From: Anaspis maculata
Lineage: Eukaryota; Arthropoda; Insecta; Coleoptera; Scraptiidae
Assembly: GCA_949128115.1 (NCBI GenBank)
Contig: OX421961.1
Span: 50,764,171-50,828,170 of the forward strand
Direction of reading: 5' to 3'
DNA: 64,000 bases
The notes below the pieces were generated by a model, which saw only the letters and a list, made by a program, of their open reading frames with translations, was not told the DNA's origin and did no database searches. Positions 23,710-35,395 of the stretch are shown piece by piece. Every line of letters begins with the position of its first letter. The first letter of the stretch is position 1. A program made the position numbers and the translations under genes.

Positions 23710-26700
23710 ATGTTTGTAAAACTGGTAAGTCACACCCCCTGTAAACACTTCCGCTACCCCCGAAACCTCACCCGGTGATTTATCTTATCAAGTGCTATCT
23801 CGACGATTTGGTGCCATCTTCGGGCGGGGTCCCGCTCATCAAAGTGACGGTGAAAATATTAAGTGATTGTGAAGCGAGCATGGACATCAGACCTAAATTT
23901 GGTGAACTTGCAAACATGACGCAAAAATTGGACTTTTCCCATCATTTTTCGATAACGAAGCTAACTGCATTTTATGCTGCAATAATAATTAATTGTTACA
24001 GTCTAGTTGGCGTACAAAAATTAAACCCACACTAAAGTAACAATAATTATTGTCACCCTACCGAACGTTGTTTTTGTTCACTCTCGTGCTGAAAAGTGCA
24101 ACTTTTCGAGGAGTAACGAATTGTATGTTGTCTATCTGTTTGAGAAAATTTGAAACCTGGCTCAAAATCTTGCTAGCCCATCGTAAGAATAGATCAAAGA
24201 TTAACAGCTCGTAAGTGTGTGTTATCGTAACTGTTCAACATTTCGACGGTTCCCGCACGTAGGTAGTAGTAGGTAAACTTTGATATCTTTTTGACGGGCC
24301 AATGGATAAAATTATAGTTTGGGATATTAAACCATTGCCTGGTAGAACTAACGACTTTCCAGGCTTACTTAATATAGAGAAAGGTGGGGCTTTCATTCTT
24401 CATCATCATCATGAAGGTATTCTTGCCATTGACAACAATTACTATTAATGAAAAATACTGTAGAAAATGTTTGCCCAAATCGCGAAATATTTGGTTAGGT
24501 ACCTATCGTGTGATCAATTGAATTCCTAATTTAGGTAGGCTGTGCCCTAGCCAAACGCAGATTCGCACCCCTGATTTCGACCGGGCCACAGCCTGCCTAA
24601 ATTAGGAATCCAATGGATCACACGATAGAAGAAAAAGTACTTATGGAGAAAATAAAAGGAACCTTATAAGAGAGAGTTTTACTCTCAGTCTTACAAAGAT
24701 TAAAATCGCCATTGATGGTGAAGTCGTTCAGGGTATAAAGATTTTTTCTCCTACTGCTACCGGCTATACCATGGCCCCACTCACCTACCGAAAATTTTCG
24801 AGCAAAAATGACCTGATGCTGAATAATGTTTTACCGTCAAAAGTAGTTGCCGCTAGGTGTGTGGGCACCCTTCCGCCAGAAAACTTTTGAAGGCAAAACA
24901 TTATTCACTTATTCAGGTCATTTTTGTACGAAAATTTCCTAGCCGGCCGTCCATTGCCGACCGGCGGCCGATAGGTGAGTGGGGGCCCTTACACGGATAA
25001 ACGAAATGATTTGCGAAAAATCACCTGTAAAAACTATCACAAATCTGTAAGATGACGATTACCAGTCCAATAGGTACCTACCTACTCATTTTTTAGAAAT
25101 ACCCATTAAAACAGCTTCTGAAACTCCTTCACGGTGTGAATTTCAACGGGAACTTTTCAGCAAAACAAAGGTTCCTTCTGGTGATCGTTAGGTCTGACTT
25201 CGGTCACATCATCACATCATCAATAATAATGATAATAATAATTTATAACAACATTGAATACGAACCTAGCACATTCTTCACAATTTTATACGTTTATTTT
25301 CATCGGCCTATTTCCAAAAATAATCGCCGGCACTTTAGGCTGTAAATTTTGTTATGATTATGCAAAATTAATAATATTATGCACATCATCAACTCAAATA
25401 CGATAAGAGACAGACTCCAACTTCTGTTTACATGGAAGAAAAAACTCGTTGAAAATCTGAATGATTATTAAAATATTATCTATAAATATAAGTATATAGG
25501 TACCTACCTAACCGTTTTACATAACTTTTTCATAACAACATTATTCAGTACTGTAGACCCTCTTACTGCGGGATTCACCAAAAGCTTCATGAGCAAGTTA
25601 ACTTCAATCTGAGTTAGTTGCTATGACTTAAAAATAATTCCGAATGGGACATAAAAATGACAGGGTGGAGGCGTACAGGCAGGCATATAATTCTGAACAA
25701 ATTAAGATAAAATTCAAGACAACGAGGAAGTTGGTCCGTTATACAGGATAATTCATGACTAATACGACAAAGCTTAATTTTTGACAGAAAAGTACATTTG
25801 CTGATCGACTTTCGGAAAAAAAAATTACCGCATTCAGAAAGTTCAGGAAAAGAGCTATATGAATGGTTTATTGAATCTCACGGCACACTCCGACCGATTC
25901 GACAAAAAAAGATAAAGTTAAATTTTGTGGATACATTTTCAACTTTGCGGGCCATAATCCTCCCAATGCAATGTCTGGAAAACTCAATGTAATCCATTTT
26001 CAGGACGACTTGAAAAACAATTCCGCAAAATTTTTCACATAATTTTTTCAAGTCCGAATTGGACGTTTTCTGAAAAAAAAGTATCCGTCGACTTTTGAGC
26101 ACAGAAATGCAAGGAAATGAATTTAATTTTGTTTCCAAACATTAAACATAATATGGCCGCCGTAGTGAAAATTTAGTGCCAGTGCTTATTTTGATGTTTT
26201 TTGTCGAACCGGTCGAAGTGTGCCGTGCGATTTGAGAAGCCTTTCTGATAGCATTTTACCTTTGCTTTCTGATATTGATGGCGTTTTTCTGATGGCGAAA
26301 ACGATCAAAAATATGTAGTATATTATTGTATGTACGAGTTTCATTGAACGTAGTATAATGTCACACGACTGGTTTTAGGGTACGACGAGCTTGCGAAAAA
26401 AAGTTTCTTCTTGATCCGTCGTTACTTTGTCGTATTAGTCGTGAATCACCTGTATATTCATTCTGAAAAACAAAAGATTTTATGTTGAAAATGATTTTTT
26501 TCCATTTTCATCAAAAATTCAAGTCATTTTAAGAATTTTTTAAATAAACTGCGCACAAAATGAAGTGACAATTTTATTTTGGGAGGTTTTTTAAAATGTC
26601 CATAACTTTTGGAAAAATGATCAGAATCTAAAGTAGCTGGCACTGTTGTGAGGATACATTCTTCTATTTTGTGAACCATACATACTCAACTCATTCAAAG

Positions 26701-29470
26701 TGAAGGTATATCTCATACAGGGTGATACAAAAAGGCGTGCAACTTTCTGCTCTTTTCATCTTGACACCGGAAATTTTGACGTCATCCTGTATATGCGAAT
26801 ATGACTGCGTCTTATGGCCTGTAGTATCTGTAACTCATAACCGTTTAGTTTTCCACTCTACCTTGTGTACTTGGGGAGATATGATTTTTCTTGTATAAAA
26901 GTACCAATTTTTTGATAGAAGAGCAATAATTGTACGAAACAGTTTGGTAATCAAACGATAATCATCTTAAGATAGGATGATTTGTTTCCTCTTCAGGAAC
27001 CATAAATTTAAATTCCAATAAAAGCAAAGAAATGATACACACAGAGTGATGGGAAAAGACTGCGGTTTTTTTCTGGCGCAGGCAGGATTAGTTCTATCAC
27101 TCGGTACAGGTACTCGAATTGACTGTATCTTGTAGCTTGTCGTATTTGTAACTAAAAGGTTGTCTTTCTACTCTGCATTACGTAAATATCTCCATTGGTC
27201 CATTGTCCCGAGTCGCATACTGCATGCATATGCTCACATGTCAACCCAATAAACCTGCGGTCACAGAATTATTCCAGGGCACTTGGAACGTTTTTGGGTC
27301 CGTAGTCAACTTTTGTGCAGTAATTTTTTTTATGGTACAGACCGAAATCTTATTTTTTTTTGTGTTTCTTAATCTTCTTGAGCCTTGATCCGATCGCCAA
27401 CAATTGCCAAAAATCTATTGCCTAGATACAGAGATACGGCTTTTTATTGTTAGCTCTTTGTTGGTTGACAGTTTCAAGCGACGAAATTGTTGCCGTTGAA
27501 CAGATTGCAAATTGGCATCTTTTACAAGAAAAATCATATTTCCGTCAATACACAACGTAGAGTAAAAAACTAAACGGGTCCGAGTAAGGGATACTACAGG
27601 CTACAAGATGCGATCACATTCGTATATACAGGATGACGTGAAAATTTCCTGTGCTAGGATAAAAAGAGCAGTACTTTGCACGCCCTTTTGTATCACCCTG
27701 TATGAGGCATTTCTCCGCTTTGGATGACTTGGATATGTACGATTCACGAAAATAGAATGATGTATCTTCAAAATAGTGCAAACTGTTTCGAATTACGATC
27801 ATTTTTAAAAAAGTTATGGACATTTGAAAAAACCTCCCAAAATAAAATTGTCACTTCATTTTGTGCGCAGTTTAGGAAGCTAAACTTTTTGTAGGTAACT
27901 ACATATTTGAACAACAATTTTTAAATAAAAAAGGAACGAAGTAAAATTTGATGGAAAGGAATCATTCCGTTCTAGCACGGGATAAGAAACGATTCCAAAA
28001 CTTCAGTCATGCCACCTCCTAAAGTTGTAGGAAGTCACAACAAGGCATATGGAGAGAAAATCTTCTCTTTCATATCTAATCCAGTTTTCTTGTTTTTTTT
28101 TTTGGCAAACTCAAAAGGAAAGAAGTAAAGCTGATCAGCATTTGCCAGGACCGGTGCACTGTGCAATATACCGTGCTATCAACACAAAAACCAAAAATCA
28201 TTAGAGCGTAGACTGATTGGTTAACTGAACTATCGAATGTTTCGATACCAAAGCCAACCCTGATTTTGGTTGGTTCTTTTGAATAGCATATAACACTATT
28301 TAGTCTTTATTGGCTACGATTACACCGAAAGACTATAGTCGGACTGACCCAAACATTGACCCAAATTCATTCCGCAGAAAAAGGTTCTTCTCTTTCAGCG
28401 TTTACACCGGTAGATTAACACGGTCGACCTATTATAAAATATTAAAATCTGAAGTAAAACTAGAGAAATTAAAAAACTAAATTTAGGTCAGTCCACGGTT
28501 AACAAGAGATCTTACCCAAACTACTTGGTACTTGTCCGTGATCGTTTCCACCACGTGGACTGAATTTATTTGGGTCCAATATCGGTTTCCTGAAAAAAGA
28601 GATAGAGAGCTGGCGCAATGGTTTTGCGCGCAGTGTGCGTACGAACTAGGGAGACGCTCAGTTTAGGAAGCTGAATTTCAGATAGAGAAGAGAGATAGAA
28701 TAACCGGCGCGTCAGTTCTTGGTGCAGTGTGCCACTGCCAAGTAACTGATTGGAAAGAGACGATCAATTCAATGAACCTGTATTTGAGTCGAATTTAGTG
28801 CTTACTGCTTAGGTCGCAGACCAAAGCCACGGCGTAAACGTGGCCATTTGCACTTTTGAAAGCTAGTGAACAAAAAATTACATCATTTTTATTGAAATTA
28901 TGTTTTACAATTCAGGCAGTATTAGCTTGCACACTGGCCGCCGCCAATGCGGTCTGGAATGGTCCCCTAGCCGGAGGAGTCCCCGCTTCACAGTTCCCAG
29001 CGGGTGTCAGCCCCCAGGCATGCCCCAATTACCCCAACTGTCACAACCCCGCCGTAGCCGCCAACCCATCTGCCCCCGCCCAATGGGGTGGCTACCAGCC
29101 CCAGCCCCAGTACCAGCCCCAATACCAACCACAATACAACCCAGCCCCAGTTCCGCAATACAACCAGGGTCTTCAAAGCGCCCTGGACAGGGGTGAGTAC
29201 ACCGGCGATGGTGACTACCGCGGTGAGGGACTCGCTGAATCAGGAGCTTACGGAAACCAAGGTACCAACGCCGAATACTTTCGTCATATGCAACCAAAAT
29301 GATAACGTCTTTTTTTCGCCACAGGACAACACGGAGGATACAATCCCGTGCCGCAGTACAACCCCGTTCCCCAATACAATCAAGGTCATGCAGGAGTAGG
29401 AGTTCCCGCTCAGATTCCCGCAGGAGTGGACGCCAGGTCTTGTCCTAACTATCCCTTCTGCCACGCGTGA
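23710..29470 (+). CDS. CPCFC-family cuticular protein, second paralogue
   Basis: Exons are 23,710-23,724, 28,916-29,261 and 29,325-29,470, phases 0 and 1, giving 168 residues. Exon 1 encodes MFVKL, the same as in the upstream gene. The signal peptide covers about residues 1-17. Two C-x5-C motifs, CPNYPNC at 41-47 and CPNYPFC at 160-166, place it in the CPCFC cuticular family. The middle has QPQYQPQ repeats and LDRGEYTGDGDYRGEG. It is shorter than its paralogue, mainly in the Q/Y/P repeat region and exon 3. Intron 1 is 5,191 bases and full of foldback elements; intron 2 is 63 bases, the reverse of the upstream gene. The ATG at about 28,856 sits inside intron 1 and reads through the acceptor; it is not the start, since it lacks the exon 1 signal sequence. 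Tandem position, phases, promoter and 3' UTR show a gene duplication. Confidence 0.93.
24503..24628. mobile_element. 126-bp hairpin MITE
   Basis: CTATCGTGTGATCAATTG pairs with the reverse complement ending CACACGATAG at 24,628; CCTAATTTAGGTAGGCTGTG also pairs. Lies in intron 1 of the second cuticle gene. Confidence 0.75.
24774..24988. mobile_element. ~215-bp inverted-repeat element
   Basis: GGCCCCACTCACCTA pairs with TAGGTGAGTGGGGGCC, and GCAAAAATGACCTGA with TCAGGTCATTTTTG inside. The right arm has an extra GC-rich block (about 24,940-24,970). Non-coding. Confidence 0.7.
25744..26452. mobile_element. 709-bp TIR element, CAGGATAATTCATGAC ends
   Basis: Left end CAGGATAATTCATGACTAAT and right end ATTAGTCGTGAATCACCTG, with CGACAAAG / CTTTGTCG continuing the pair and TA on both sides. 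No transposase frame. In intron 1 of the second cuticle gene. Confidence 0.7.
26547..27872. mobile_element. 1.33-kb TA-flanked foldback, AACTGC ends
   Basis: AACTGCGCACAAAATGAAG at 26,547 pairs with CTTCATTTTGTGCGCAGTT at 27,872, and TA flanks both ends. Pairing continues inward through CAGGGTGATACAAAAAGG (26,719) and CCTTTTGTATCACCCTG (27,685-27,701), giving arms of 400 bases or more. An inner CATCCTGTATA/TATACAGGATG pair lies at about 26,785 and 27,625. Same AACTGC tip and TA flanks as the element at 35,396-36,751. Confidence 0.8.
28310..28847. mobile_element. TIR element, ATTGGCTACG family, second copy
   Basis: TTGGCTACGATTACACCG at the left and CGGCGTAAACGTGGCCA at the right. Inverted relative to 672-995, with which it shares GACCAAAGCCACGG (as reverse complement) near 28,820. 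It ends about 70 bases before the exon 2 acceptor of the second cuticle gene. Confidence 0.6.
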
Positions 29471-29741
29471 AGTGCAAGCCAGACAGCTAGCTGACGACAT
29501 GTTGTCATTTTGTCTTATTTATAGCAATGATAATTATTCAACTATTTAAACATCCAGTTGTGTTCAATAACTTACAACCTGTAAAATATTAGCATATCTA
29601 TTTTATTGTATTCATTCCCATCATAAACCCAATAATTTCAAGTATTTAATGCGATGATTTTATCGTCAATAATAATGCATGTAAGATTTTGAAAATGATA
29701 GGTAATGATTGCCCGAAGAGCACTGTGTACTAAATTGGAAA

Positions 29742-29747
29742 AATAAA
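29742..29747 (+). terminator. polyadenylation signal of second CPCFC gene
   Basis: AATAAA 272 bases after the stop, followed by a second AATAAA-like run. No earlier canonical signal was found. Confidence 0.5.
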
Positions 29748-29825
29748 AAATAAAACCGAAAAACCCAAGAGTTGAACATTTATTTCGCTCGATCCTTGTT
29801 TCGGAACCGGAATTAAACTGGGCCA

Positions 29826-30665
29826 AAATTGAAGTGGACCCACCCGAAATTTTGCCTCGATAAAAATGGGGATATTTCGAGTGTTCGATAGAGCAATCTT
29901 TTGACTACCAGATACCATCTCCCACCTGACTGTTGACCTTATGTAGAATATACAGGGTGAAAATGAAATAAGTGCAAAAGAGGCCTGACTTTAGCAAGAT
30001 CCCGTTTTAAGCGAACAAGTCGCAGAATCTTGTAGGTCGCATTTTTGGGAAACATATATCAATATCTCGTAACGGTTTTGCACTTCTGATCGTAATTTGT
30101 GTTTTGAATCATTCTGGGCCATCTAACATGTAATGCAATGTCACAGCATGCTTGATTTGTCATGGTTCCACAAGAGATCTAGATTCTCATCACTTCTGAG
30201 GGTCGGTGGGATCAAATTGTTCCATAGTACATTTGATACAGCTATCATGTACGTTCCTGTCAAATTTCAAGAATGAGCAACAGCCCTGGCAGAGTCCTAT
30301 ACCAAAAAATCCAAAAATCGCAAAAAAATTGATAGGTAACTCTTTGGAAAAATGAAAAACGATCAAAAGTCCAAAAATTTTCGAGATATTGATGTACGCT
30401 TTTCGAAAATACGAGAAAAAAAATTCTGCGACTTGTTTTCTTGAAATAAATGGCACCTTGCTGCAGTTAGGTCATTCTTGCACTCCTTCCATTGCCACCA
30501 TGTATATTGTACGTAAGGTCGACAATCAAACGATCCAAGATGGTTTGTTGTAGTCAAAAAATTACTCTGCCGAACATCACAAAAATTTCCAAAATCGGCC
30601 AATTTTTTCTCCAGATATCCTCATTTTATCAGAGTCAGAATTTTGGGGTGGTCCACTTCAATTTT
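29826..30665. mobile_element. ~840-bp degenerate foldback element
   Basis: AAAATTGAAGTGGACCCACC pairs with GGTGGTCCACTTCAATTTT. Arms are diverged. Interior phrases such as GATGGGATCAAATTGTT-like and TGTACGTTCCTGTC-like recur in the same order at 59,390-59,570, so there is a second member in the Smox intron. TACAGGGTGAAAATG at 29,952 is an internal CAGGGTG motif. Confidence 0.65.
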
Positions 30666-31443
30666 TCCTCAGTTCATTTAGATTTTGCTGCGCCGACGAC
30701 TTTATGCAATAAAGCAAAAAATATGCTTTAAAGTACACTGAACCAAAAAAGTTTTTAGTTACTTGAGCTTAGATGAAGTAGTATCTAAGCTCTATTTAGG
30801 GTGATTTTTGGTGAAAACCATATGCAATGAAATTCAAGAGCTTCAGAATCAACCATCAAAAATTAAAATCGTTGCGTCAAAATTTCCTGTTACACTTTTA
30901 TGTGACATTCCTCTCCGACAGATCACGGCGAAAAGCTTATTTTCATCTTTCTACCACAGACCCTAGATCCTTACTAAAATGTCTTGAATGTTTAACGCAT
31001 CAAACGGGACCATTTTCCTGTACTTTCACGTCGTGATAGGCCGTGGTGGCTAGAAACATCTACTGTTTCGCCACAAATGCAGGACCGGATTCTGACTTTC
31101 GGACTGCAAAGAAACGTGTTCTCTTTCAGTTTTTGGAATCATTTTTTCAGCAAGCTCAGAGTCTTATTGCTTACAAGCCTTCAGTCGATGTCGCTAGTGC
31201 TTCGTCAAAAACATTGACAGGGAAACTGGTGTAAGGGTACATATTATTTCAACAGTAATAAGTATAAATTTAAATGTACTTTTTGTTTTCTATTAGGTCT
31301 TATATTAATGGCTTTAATCTTATTGATAACTTCTCTTTGAAACTTACAGACTAATAAGTGGCGTTACTTAGGACATTAATGAGGAGTGAGAGAGTGGTAC
31401 GTACCATTGTGGTACTTATACTCTTACAAAAAAAAAAGAAACA
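30666..31443. other. intergenic; 3' flank of ATP synthase e
   Basis: No gene recognised. Two short plus-strand frames (30,827-31,036 and 31,043-31,234) match nothing I know. TTTAAT at about 31,314 reads ATTAAA on the minus strand and could be the polyadenylation signal of the gene that ends at 31,444. Confidence 0.45.
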
Positions 31444-31680
31444 TCATTTGAACATTTTCTCGAGCTCCTTGAGTTCCTTTTCACCGGCTATTTTCTTTTC
31501 CGCAGCTAACTTTGCATCACGGATAACCTTCTGTTTCTCTCGAATTTTTCGAAGGCCAGCTTCTTTCTTGGCGAATACTTTCTGATAATGTGCCCCGTAA
31601 AAGAACCCCGCGATGAGTAGAGTCCATCGCGCAAACTTGATAAGTGGGGATACAGGAACTGGAGGAGGCAAGTCCGGCAT
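31444..31680 (-). CDS. ATPsynE: mitochondrial ATP synthase subunit e
   Basis: Small inner-membrane subunit of the F1Fo ATP synthase Fo sector, needed for dimer formation and cristae shape. The 78-residue product starts MPDLPPPVPVSPLIKFARW. The VSPLIKFARW block is the conserved start of subunit e. Residues about 13-30 form the single membrane segment, and it contains the YGA motif where a GxxxG-like helix contact is expected. The remaining tail is charged and likely a coiled coil (KKEAGLRKIREKQK...AAEKKIAGEKELKELEKMFK split over residues 38-78). Length matches the family. An open frame runs upstream to 32,004, but that part looks non-coding. A good 3' splice site (TTTGCAG on the minus strand, exon start 31,691) lies 11 bases before the ATG, so an upstream non-coding exon is likely and was not located. 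The coding part has no intron; no A-tail or target duplication indicates a retrocopy. Confidence 0.85.
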   Translation of the reverse strand: MPDLPPPVPVSPLIKFARWTLLIAGFFYGAHYQKVFAKKEAGLRKIREKQKVIRDAKLAAEKKIAGEKELKELEKMFK

Positions 31681-31691
31681 TGTAGAGTCCC

Positions 31692-32099
31692 CTGCAAATT
31701 CACTTGTAACATTAGAAACTATCGAGGAAACTATCTTCTTAGAAAGTTCTTTGATCCAAGTTATGGTAATTATGTAGGGTAGGCAGGAGGTAAAGAATGC
31801 ATATCCTTGGAAACACACGCTTCCCTGCTTTTCGAAGTTTCTTAAGAGCGTAGTGTGCTCCAACCATTTAGTAGCACCTGTAGGGCAACGTCGAGCGGGG
31901 ATATAGACATTGGAATATTGCTGGGGCGCGGGTGTATACTTTTTGTGCGCTTTATACATAAGTACAGAAGAATGTTCCAGAGAAGTGAAATAAATCACCT
32001 CCATTTTTTTTCTGGCACTTTTTCAGAAAATTCGTAAAAGGCTTATTAGGTGTTGTTCAGGGGACCACCCTCTCTACACATTCCTGAAAATATGAAACC
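31692..32099. other. likely leader intron of ATP synthase e
   Basis: Open in the minus-strand frame of ATP synthase e back to 32,004, but the translation resembles no protein. The upstream exon was not found. Confidence 0.35.
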
Positions 32100-33230
32100 C
32101 TATAGGCCAGTCAAATTAGAAAAAAAATCCGTTTAAGGGAAAAAACTGTTGGAGTTTTGGAAATTTGACAGTAATGTCCGGTAAGGTGTACTGTTAAACA
32201 TACTAAAAGTCCCCAACTCTACCTATTGAGCTCGAGCCGCTATCTTGGAAAAATGGTCCTTCGATCCAGTTTTCTGCTTATATTCCGCTAATCATCAAAG
32301 ATAGTTACCAGTTACTTCTTGTTTAAAAAAAAATAAGTGGAGATCTGTTCACTGGATAAAAAAAGTTAGAATTTTAGTTTTTCCACACAGGAAAACTCGA
32401 AATCCGTCGTAGTCCAGTCAAATTAGGTTTTCATCTGGAATAAAACCATAGTAGGCCAGTCAAATAAGGAAAGCTGGAGAGAAAAAACTGTTGGAGTTTT
32501 GGGAATTTGACAGTGATGTCCGGTAAGGTGTACTGATAAACATACTAAAAGTCCCCAGATTAGAGGTTATTCAACTGTATATGAGCCCCATATTGATGTG
32601 CCTTATCTAAAATAGTACAAAAGAATCAATCAAAATGTTAAAATATACCCTGTATAACAAAAAGTAACGATACAAAATGGAAGTAGTGAAGCTTCACTAT
32701 GCTTCACTAAGCTTCAGGTATGCTTCACTACTTCCATTTTGTATCGTTACTTTTTGTTATACAGGGTATATTTCAACATTTTGATTGATTCTTTTGTACT
32801 ATTTTGGATGAGGCACATCAATATGGGGCTCATATACAGTGGAATAACCTTCAGACCTTTTTGTAGACAATTTTATAGCCTTGATTTTTTATGAAACTTT
32901 AAGTAAATATCTCTGATGATTAGCGCAATATAGGCAGAAAACTGGATCGAAGGACCATTTTTCCAAGATGGCGGCTCGAGCTCAATAGGTAGAGTTGAGA
33001 AAGACCTTATAGGTCGCACTGGTCGCAGGGCAGAAAGGATCCTCCGAGACTAAACGACCACCTCTAATCTGGGAACTTTTCGTATGTTTATCAGTACACC
33101 TCACCGGACATCACTGTCAAATTCCCATGGACTACGACGAATTTCGAGTTTTCCTGTGTGGAAAAGCTACAAATTTCTAACTTTTTTATCCCGTGAACAG
33201 ATTTCCACTTATTTTTTTTAAAACGAGAAG
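32100..33230. mobile_element. 1.1-kb foldback with a nested perfect core
   Basis: Sequence at 32,140-32,560 (TGTCCGGTAAGGTGTACTG, ATCCAGTTTTCTGC) is mirrored at 32,880-33,200 (CAGTACACCTCACCGGACAT, CAGAAAACTGGATCGAAGG). The left arm has an internal direct duplication of the TGTCCGGTAAGGTGTACTG block (about 32,175 and 32,518). Related sequence stands alone at 10,495-10,700. Confidence 0.7.
32564..32850. mobile_element. 287-bp near-perfect palindrome inside the foldback
   Basis: AGGTTATTCAACTGTATATG pairs with CATATACAGTGGAATAACCT. Arms are about 125 bases, with ACCCTGTATAACAAAAAG / CTTTTTGTTATACAGGGT in the middle. The centre is a cluster of GCTTCACT and AGCTTCA repeats. Arms differ at only a few bases. 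Confidence 0.8.
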
Positions 33231-33530
33231 TAACTGGCTCTTGCACATTTTCCGACAATTTCTCTCAAAATTCTCTTGATTTTCCGAGAGTTTTTCACTT
33301 GAAAATGCAAAGCTGGCCTGGCTTATCGAGACCGGGTTAAATGTGTTTCAATATTTCTGTCAAACTCCAACTTCCCACCCGAAGGACGTCCCGTACAGTT
33401 ATTTCCATCCGTTCTTTGCTACTCGTTGGGAAAGTTTTTGGGTGACCCAACCGATTTTTAATGGGGAATCATCCATCAAAGTTTGTAACAATCAGTTCCT
33501 AAAAACTAATAGTGATACCCTGTATCAAAC
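33231..33530. other. repeat fragment, no gene
   Basis: 33,180-33,470 matches, inverted and diverged, 53,930-54,190 (CACCCGAAGGACGTCCC versus CCGGGTGGGAACGAGG-type sequence). Ends with GATACCCTGTAT at about 33,515. Confidence 0.45.
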
Positions 33531-35395
33531 TTAAGGCTAAAGGGGACTGAAATTGAGTACCAAGTGTGCGACAGAGAGAAAATACATCAAAAGTAATAAA
33601 ATGTTTTTGAGAGAACCATCAGTCCGATTTTGGATCTAAAAAAAGGGTTATACTCAGATTTCAATTCTATTTGATGCACTAGTCAAAAAAAAAATTCCAA
33701 AAAAATTTTTCAATTTTTTTTTTCAATTTTACAAAATAATTTTGATTTTTTCTGAAATCGCAGGTAGTCATTTCGAAGTACTGAAAATATCAAACATTAA
33801 TCTGTTTTTAGAATTCCTGTAGCATGAATGGTGCTCTCCGAAACACATTTTGAAAATCTCTCTTTGTTTTATTTGCCGCCCGCTGCAGCTGTTCTCCGCG
33901 ATGAGTCATTCATGATATAGGTAGTGATCACTTTCTGCACACATGGTGTTATGATGTTTTCTGAGAAATAGGCGATGTGAATAGCAGTAGTAAAGATTTT
34001 AGCCCAGGCTTTTTAGCATTTAACATGAAACAAATTAATCCACGTGCAATCTTCACGGTATCGTACCCACTTAACCTTACTAAACAACATACTAAAAGTC
34101 CCCAACTTTTCTCCGTGTGCGTCATAATTTTTGAGGGGGGGGGTCAAAATTTTCATTAAAAAAATTCTAGGACAAAAGTAATCTAGTCAGTGGCTTCTAA
34201 TTTATCATATTTGGATACAATGGGTTATAAGTGAAACTTATTGACAAATTAGATGTCTATGGTCCCCGTGAGGGGAGCTCGGGAGGGGGGCAATTGGTGA
34301 CCTATGCAAGAAATTTGGTTTTCAATAATATTGAGACAATACTGGCATGCTGGGTATCGTTTCCCACTGAATCTGACCTCGCAAATCCGAATATGACATT
34401 TAAATTCTGTTTAAAAACTCTTTCGAGCAATTTTCGGCAAAAAACGTGATTTTGGGACCAAAATAAAGCCGGTTTTTCAATTTGGGTTATTTTTGCGTTT
34501 GAGGCATTAATCATTTGGATTCAAGATTGGATTAATTATATGGACCTTTCTGCATAAGACTTACATATCATAAGCGAAACGTAAGTAGTTACAAGGTGAG
34601 AAAAATAATTTATTGAAAAAAATGTCGAAGTCCTAAATGTCACTCAAAAATATATCCGCGCAGTTGTAAAAAATGTATTGTAGCTGTAATATGGCTTTGA
34701 TTTCATCCTTAAAGGTTTTTTCTTGTAGCCAAAACAATTCCCTAGCTTCCGAAGAAAGAACACTCTACATTAAAATAATAATAATATAACAACAGCAACT
34801 TTCCCGCGGGTATAGCCACATTTTTCAGTTTCAAGCTGGCTTACACCGAACATCAAACCAACTCGATTTTATAGTATTCAAGAAATGATAATTATGTCGA
34901 ATGCCTGATGTAAATGCGTGAAATAGTTGCAGTTATCGATCCTATTCGACATTTCGATCATTGATGAATTCAACGTGAAAATAAATCGTGAATTAAAAAT
35001 CCACAATTTTCAAGAGCAAATTATCATTTTTTCCAATCAAAAATGCTCACAATCTTTTCAAAACAGAGCTTTAACATTGTATTTACATATTAATAATGTT
35101 TTGGAAGTCTAGCATAGCACAGGAAGATTTTTATAGCCATGCTCTGCAAAAAATATCAAATTATTATTATTATAATCTCAAGATCACTAGTAGTCAAAAA
35201 AAATCGCATCTAGCTCACCATCCGTACTCCAAGCTTATTTTGTCCAATATTAGTTTCGTTGATAACTCGATAACGTAAAAACTCGTCTGTTGATTTCCAA
35301 ACAATAAATCGATAGTTACCTCGAATACCTACCGAGAGTACCTATACCCATCTAAAATAATAGCTAAGTCATCCAGCACCTAAAGGGACTAAATA

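Noticed and set aside
28856..29302. A 148-codon frame over the second cuticle gene
   Set aside because: Its start lies in intron 1 and lacks the MFVKL exon; it also runs past the exon 2 donor. The three-exon model matches the paralogue.
31681..32004. N-terminal extension of ATP synthase e to 186 residues
   Set aside because: The extension resembles nothing and crosses a good 3' splice site; the 78-residue form matches the family length.
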